From the NCBI GenBank assembly GCA_016195825.1, contig JACPYV010000018.1:18650-82649 (forward strand): 64,000 nt of DNA, in the 5' to 3' direction. The translations under genes were made by a program, and so were the position numbers. This document shows, piece after piece, positions 60,314 to 64,000 of this stretch. The notes beneath the pieces are model-generated. The model saw only the letters and a list, made by a program, of their open reading frames with translations. It had not been told where the DNA came from and ran no database searches. Position 1 is the first letter of the stretch; the number at the start of each line of letters is the position of its first letter. Source of the DNA: Burkholderiales bacterium (GTDB taxonomy: Bacteria > Pseudomonadota > Gammaproteobacteria > Burkholderiales > Burkholderiaceae_C).

Positions 60314-60317
60314 CACC

Positions 60318-61577
60318 GTGAGCCATGCCGACCTGGCCGCCGGCGTCTGGCGCATCGAGCGCAGCCGCCTGGTCGGCGCGGCGGCCAAGCTGCTGCGAGA
60401 CCTCGACGAGGCCGAGGACTGCGCTCAGGACGCCCTCATCAGCGCACTCGAAGTCTGGCCCCGCGACGGCCAGCCCGCCAACCCCGCCGCCTGGCTGATG
60501 ACCACCACCCGCAACAAGGCGCTGGACCGGCTGCGGCGCCGCGCGATGCTGGCCCGCGAGCACGAGCACCTGGCGGCCGACGACATCGCGGCCGGAGCGC
60601 ATGTGGTGCCCGACTTTGTCGACCACCAGGACGCCGCGCGCGACCAGGCCGAGATCGGCGACGAGCTGTTGCGGCTGATCTTCATCGCCTGCCACCCGGT
60701 GCTGCCGCGCGAGGCCCAGGTGGCGCTGACGCTGCGGCTGCTGGGCGGCCTGGAGACAGCGGAGATCGCGCGCGCCTTCCTGCAGCCCGAGGCGACTGTG
60801 GCCCAGCGCATCGTGCGTGCCAAGAAGGCGCTGCACGGCCAGGCCTTCGAGCTGCCCGGTGCCGACGAACGCGAGCAGCGCCTGTCGGCCGTACTGGCCG
60901 TCGTCTACCTGATCTTCAACGAGGGCCACAGCGCCGGCAGCGGTGCCAGCCTGCTGCGCCCCGCCCTGTGCGACGAAGCCCTGCGCCTGGCGCGCCAGCT
61001 GCAGCACCTGCTGCCCGGCGACTCCGAGGTACACGGCCTGGCCGCGCTGCTGGAGATCAAGGCCTCGCGCCTGCCCGCGCGGCTGGATGCGCAAGGCCGC
61101 CCGGTGCTGCTGCCCGACCAGGACCGGCGGGGCTGGGACACGCTGCTGATCCGCCGCGGCCTGGCCGCGCTGGCGCAGGCTCTGAGCCTTGGCGAGCCTG
61201 GCCCCTACACGCTGCAGGGGTCCATCGCGGCCTGCCACGCCCGTGCGGCGCGGGCCGAGGACACCGATTGGCGTGCCATCGTGGCGGGCTATGACCGGCT
61301 GCTGGCCTTGAACCCGTCGCCTGTCATCGCGCTGAACCGCGCGGTGGCCGTCAGTTTTGCCGACGGCCCGGCTGCGGCCTGGCCGCTGCTGCAAGCCCTG
61401 GCCGCCGAACCTCAGCTGCGGCGCTATCCCTGGCTGTTCGGCGCACAGGCCGACGTGCTGGAGCGCCTGGGCCGGCCCAGCGAGGCTCGCGAGGCCTATC
61501 TGCGGGCGGCGGAGCTGACCGACAACGAGGTGCAGCGGGCGCTGCTGCTGGAGCGCGCAGCGCGGTTGGCGAACTGA
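60318..61577 (+). CDS. ECF42-type RNA polymerase sigma factor with C-terminal extension
   Basis: 419 residues. Region 2 is GAAAKLLRDLDEAEDCAQDA, with WLMTTTRNKALDRLRRR. Region 4 lies around 155-185: LTLRLLGGLETAEIARAFLQ and ATVAQRIVRAKKALH. A long C-terminal domain (about 200-419) of TPR-like helices follows, with YLIFNEGHSAGSG (the conserved NEG motif), LEIKASRLPARLDAQGR and LLALNPSPVIALNRAVAV. This layout and the DGPF neighbours identify group ECF42. No anti-sigma factor is nearby; in this group the C-terminal extension is thought to do the control. The GTG at 60318 is four bases after the VOC stop; a TTG at 60294 is a less likely start. Confidence 0.92.
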   Translation: MSHADLAAGVWRIERSRLVGAAAKLLRDLDEAEDCAQDALISALEVWPRDGQPANPAAWLMTTTRNKALDRLRRRAMLAREHEHLAADDIAAGAHVVPDFVDHQDAARDQAEIGDELLRLIFIACHPVLPREAQVALTLRLLGGLETAEIARAFLQPEATVAQRIVRAKKALHGQAFELPGADEREQRLSAVLAVVYLIFNEGHSAGSGASLLRPALCDEALRLARQLQHLLPGDSEVHGLAALLEIKASRLPARLDAQGRPVLLPDQDRRGWDTLLIRRGLAALAQALSLGEPGPYTLQGSIAACHARAARAEDTDWRAIVAGYDRLLALNPSPVIALNRAVAVSFADGPAAAWPLLQALAAEPQLRRYPWLFGAQADVLERLGRPSEAREAYLRAAELTDNEVQRALLLERAARLAN

Positions 61578-61652
61578 GCCCGTGTGAGGAAATCCGCGGC
61601 CGGGGGCCGGCCCGGTCGCGCGGCCGCACAACCCCGCACCGATGATCGGACC

Positions 61653-62384
61653 ATGTCGCGCCGTCGCAAGCTCCTGCTGCACGCGGCCCTGCTGGTCTGG
61701 GCCTTGGCGGGCATTGCCGCTGCGGCACCGGAGACGCCCGCCGCGCCGGAGCCTGTGCGCCTCATCGTCAGCCCCGCGGCGTCCGCCCAAGGCAACGCGA
61801 TGGCCGATGCCGCCATCGCGCTGCTGATGCGTCAGGCCGGCCTGGGCTACACGCTGACGCGCGAGCCCGTGGAGCGGGCGGTGACAAGTTTTAGGGCCGG
61901 CCTGTACGACGCCGACATGCTGCGCCTGCCGCAGTTCGACCAGATCGTGCCCGGCGCGATTCGCGTCGATCCTCACCTGCTCAGCACCACGATCCTTGCC
62001 TTCAGCCGCTCGCCATCGCCCGCCCCCACGTCCTGGGCCGAGCTGGGCGCGCGGCGCGTGGCCCACGTCCGGGGCATCAAAGCCATCGAACTGGGGCTGG
62101 CGGGGCAGGACGGCGTGGAGCTGACAAGCACGGCCGAGGCGTGCCTGGGCATGGTGGCGATGGGGCGGGTGGATGTCTGCCTGCTGAACGCGCAGCGCGA
62201 CTACGGGGCGCCCACCCAGGTCAACGGCGTCACCCTCGAGCGCAGCGTACTGGCCCGGGTCAATTTGCACGTCTGGGTCAGGCCGGGGCAGCAGGCGCTC
62301 GCCCAGCGCCTGTCGGCCGCGCTGCGCGCCGCGGTCGCCAGCGGTGAGCTGGCGCGGGTGGCCGGTGGCAATCGGCAGCCTTGA
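61653..62384 (+). CDS. Periplasmic solute-binding-like protein (SBP family 3 style)
   Basis: 243 residues. The signal peptide is MSRRRKLLLHAALLVWALAG plus IAAAA. A binding-protein fold follows: LIVSPAASAQGNAMADAAIA and YTLTREPVERAVTSFRAGLY, then DADMLRLPQFDQIVPGAIRV and MGRVDVCLLNAQRDYGAPT. The last two are the hallmark of the family-3-like proteins with no adjacent permease, common in Burkholderiales. These may serve as sensors or act with distant transporters. It lies 75 bases after the sigma factor. Its membership of that operon is uncertain. Ligand unknown. Confidence 0.85.
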   Translation: MSRRRKLLLHAALLVWALAGIAAAAPETPAAPEPVRLIVSPAASAQGNAMADAAIALLMRQAGLGYTLTREPVERAVTSFRAGLYDADMLRLPQFDQIVPGAIRVDPHLLSTTILAFSRSPSPAPTSWAELGARRVAHVRGIKAIELGLAGQDGVELTSTAEACLGMVAMGRVDVCLLNAQRDYGAPTQVNGVTLERSVLARVNLHVWVRPGQQALAQRLSAALRAAVASGELARVAGGNRQP

Positions 62385-62413
62385 GCGCCGCCGTGTCCAC
62401 CGGCGCCATGCCG

Positions 62414-62608
62414 CTACTTGCGCTTGTTCAAGTGCCTCACCACCGCCAGCACGCCCAGCGCCAGCGCCACCAGCGGCCAGGTCTCAGGATCCGGCAGCGG
62501 GCAGGGCGGTGTGCCGGCCACGCCGCAGTTGGCACCGGTCTGGGCCGCGCCCAGCAGGGGGAGCAGGGTCAGCGCCGTGGCCAGACCCGTCGACAGCAAT
62601 CGTCTCAT
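62414..62608 (-). CDS. Tiny PEP-CTERM-type protein (64 residues)
   Basis: MRRLLSTGLATALTLLPLLG plus AAQ is a signal peptide. LPDPETWPLVALALGVLAVV with the tail RHLNKRK has the form of a PEP-CTERM signal (PDP-E, hydrophobic helix, basic end). That leaves only about 20 residues (TGANCGVAGTPPCP, two Cys) as the mature part. GAGGAG six bases before the ATG at 62608 marks a real start. An exosortase substrate whose whole mature body is a short Cys-rich loop is unusual. Function unknown. Confidence 0.75.
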   Translation of the reverse strand: MRRLLSTGLATALTLLPLLGAAQTGANCGVAGTPPCPLPDPETWPLVALALGVLAVVRHLNKRK

Positions 62609-62741
62609 GCGTGTCTCCTCGTCCGGAGGGATTCCGGTTCGTGGAGCTTGGTGGGGCCGGGGCTGCGCGTCAAAGGGGGGCTGTCCTGCCTGCAGGTGGC
62701 ACGGGCCCCCGCAAGCGCGCGTTGAAATCCTGCCGTGTCTG

Positions 62742-63302
62742 TCAGCGGTCGGTCGTGTTCTCGCGCAGCATGCGCTGCATCAGCACGAAGAAGCGGTCGT
62801 AGAACTCCCCGGCGGGGATGGTCTCGGACGCGACCTTGACGAGCGAATCCTCGCTCGACGACAGCGGCACCGAGATCGAGCCCAGCGCGCTGACGCCCAG
62901 GCTGGCGGCCTGATTGCTCTTCTTCAGCGCATAGCGGTCCTGCTGGGCGCTGACGTAGGCGGTGGCGATCTGCTGCTTGGGGCCGTCGCCCACGCACACG
63001 ACGTTGAAGGCGATCTCCACGTGCACCTCGCCTGCCGGCTGGAAGTGCTTGGCGCCCCGCACCACGCCGCTCTCGGCCTTGCTGATGACGTAGCCCTGGC
63101 TCAGCAGCGCGCGGCGGGCGGCCTCGCAGGTGGCGTCGACATTGGCGTCGAACAGCCGCGAGAAGGTCTCCTCGGCGGAGAAGCTCTCGCGCTGGTAGAC
63201 CTTGTTGCCGACCTTGTCGGAGGACGACGGCATGCCGCCGCAGCCGGCCAGCAGCGTGCCGAGCAGCATGGTCAGGATCGGAAGGGAACGAAGGCGTGGC
63301 AT
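62742..63302 (-). CDS. DUF2242 family lipoprotein
   Basis: 186 residues. The N-terminus (LPILTMLLGTLLAGC) ends in a lipobox (LAGC). VYQRESFSAEETFSRLFDAN, then ARRALLSQGYVISKAESGVV and GPKQQIATAYVSAQQDRYAL and KVASETIPAGEFYDRFFVLM are typical of DUF2242, a family of outer-membrane-directed lipoproteins of unknown role. The Met at 63302 begins the signal. It is followed by the tiny PEP-CTERM gene on the same strand (133-base gap). Confidence 0.85.
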   Translation of the reverse strand: MPRLRSLPILTMLLGTLLAGCGGMPSSSDKVGNKVYQRESFSAEETFSRLFDANVDATCEAARRALLSQGYVISKAESGVVRGAKHFQPAGEVHVEIAFNVVCVGDGPKQQIATAYVSAQQDRYALKKSNQAASLGVSALGSISVPLSSSEDSLVKVASETIPAGEFYDRFFVLMQRMLRENTTDR

Positions 63303-63508
63303 GGCTGGATTATTCCGTCGTCGGGAGGCACGGTTGGCGGGGCGCCCGGCGAGGCCGGTGACTGGGGCCAACGCCGTGGGCCGCCCGGCCGATGACAGGG
63401 CAAGCGAGAGGGCGGCGCGCCGTGTCGCACGGCGGCGTGTAAGCATGCGCTCACATTGGCGATACCCCCGCACTGGCGGTGTGGCCGGTGGCGTTCCAGA
63501 ATGACGGC

Positions 63509-64000
63509 ATGAACACCAAGCGCCGCCGACTGCTGTTGACCCTTGCCGTCCTTCAGGGCGTGGCCCATGCCGCCGAGACGGCCGTTGGTGGCCATGGCAT
63601 GGCCGTCTTCGGTGGCCGCGAGGGCTTGTATGCCTCGCACCTGCCAATGTTCCACACACCGCACGACAGCCAGATCCTGCTGCGGTTTCATCTCGCCGAC
63701 GCGGCGGCCGACCGGGCGCTGCGCGACAAGTTGGCGCGCGCGCCGAAGCTGTGGACCTTCGACCCCGAGACCTTCGACCTGCTGCGCTTCGCGCCCGGCC
63801 ACGCCCGGCCGCTGCGTGAGTTCAAGGCGCGCTTCTTCGAGGGCCACTTCGAGCGCGGCGGCAGGCCGCAGGCCGGCGAGCAGCGGGTGGTCGTCGACGA
63901 GGTGTTGCTGTTCCGCCGCCTGAGCTCCGCGCCGCGCGAGGCCGCGACGGGGCGTTACCGGCTGATCGGCCATGGCGGTGAGTGGTTCGCAGTCAAGCGG
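63509..64000 (+). CDS. Secreted protein of unknown function, N-terminal part (3' end outside window)
   Basis: The frame runs 164 codons from the ATG at 63509 to the window end without a stop. The signal peptide is MNTKRRRLLLTLAVLQGVAH plus AAE. The mature part has GGHGMAVFGGREGLYASHLP, then MFHTPHDSQILLRFHLADAA and FDPETFDLLRFAPGHARPLR and FKARFFEGHFERGG. The His-Gly-x-Ala-Val-Phe-Gly-Gly-x-x-Gly-x-Tyr-x-Ser-His-x-Pro-x pattern with several His and Asp may bind a metal. I have seen similar short periplasmic proteins but cannot name the family. It is divergent from the DUF2242 lipoprotein gene, with a 206-base gap that shows nothing else I can identify. Confidence 0.75.
   Translation, partial: MNTKRRRLLLTLAVLQGVAHAAETAVGGHGMAVFGGREGLYASHLPMFHTPHDSQILLRFHLADAAADRALRDKLARAPKLWTFDPETFDLLRFAPGHARPLREFKARFFEGHFERGGRPQAGEQRVVVDEVLLFRRLSSAPREAATGRYRLIGHGGEWFAVKR

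Overview
The window is GC-rich (roughly 70% by eye), densely coded DNA with short intergenic gaps and frequent 4-base ATGA/GTGA overlaps. The gene content fits a free-living betaproteobacterium of the Burkholderiales (Roseateles/Pelomonas/Rubrivivax-like). Pointers are PEP-CTERM proteins, a CX14CX2C-type QueE, an ECF42-type sigma factor operon, many divergent SDR/LysR pairs and Cu-Zn SOD. The species assignment is inference. I saw no rRNA, tRNA, CRISPR array, insertion sequence or prophage genes. Both ends cut a gene: an SGNH hydrolase at the left and a secreted protein at the right.

Layout. 1-8.5 kb: end of an SGNH hydrolase, an OmpW porin with a clear terminator, a DUF1223 protein, an NTF2-like protein, the 7-deazaguanine genes queE and queD (queD being a three-domain fusion), a PEP-CTERM protein, an MFS transporter, a secreted-protein gene broken by an in-frame TAG, and a membrane-anchored receiver protein. 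8.6-15.7 kb: a histidine kinase and NtrC-type regulator divergent from a permease/adaptor/ATPase exporter operon. The gap between them holds two matching palindromes and a -24/-12-type promoter. 15.7-21.7 kb: an AAA ATPase, a periplasmic-propeller diguanylate cyclase, an esterase and an M20 peptidase. 21.8-26.2 kb: a molybdenum hydroxylase operon (Tat-exported large subunit, 2Fe-2S subunit, diheme cytochrome). A cold-shock/Excalibur membrane protein follows.

26.8-39 kb: a methyltransferase, a lipoprotein, a GST, a POT peptide transporter, a Coa1-like protein and a reductase, a Suv3-like helicase with a DUF4124 protein, a small-protein/serine-protease/diguanylate-cyclase operon, a PEP-CTERM LamG-like protein and two small barrel-fold proteins. 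39-44.6 kb: three consecutive SDR-regulator divergons (AraC, LysR, LysR). 44.7-48.5 kb: a metallo-hydrolase, a propeller protein, a frameshifted secreted-protein gene, a RidA protein and a small hypothetical protein.

48.5-57 kb: a two-component system, DUF1801 protein and sodC, divergent from an SPFH/SH3-like gene pair. Nearly identical 18-bp palindromes lie in front of the two-component operon and in the sodC/SPFH gap. A GAF-histidine kinase follows. 57.1-61.6 kb: an operon of DGPF, SRPBCC and VOC proteins ending in an ECF42-type sigma factor, preceded by a TGTCGA-N17-CGTC promoter candidate. 61.6-64 kb: a solute-binding-like protein, a 64-residue PEP-CTERM-type protein, a DUF2242 lipoprotein and the start of another secreted protein.

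The strongest items for follow-up are the single-chain pseudo-trimer QueD with its active-site residues split over three repeats, the shared two-component palindromes, the regulator/operator arrangement of the exporter, the ECF42 promoter candidate and the three interrupted genes.
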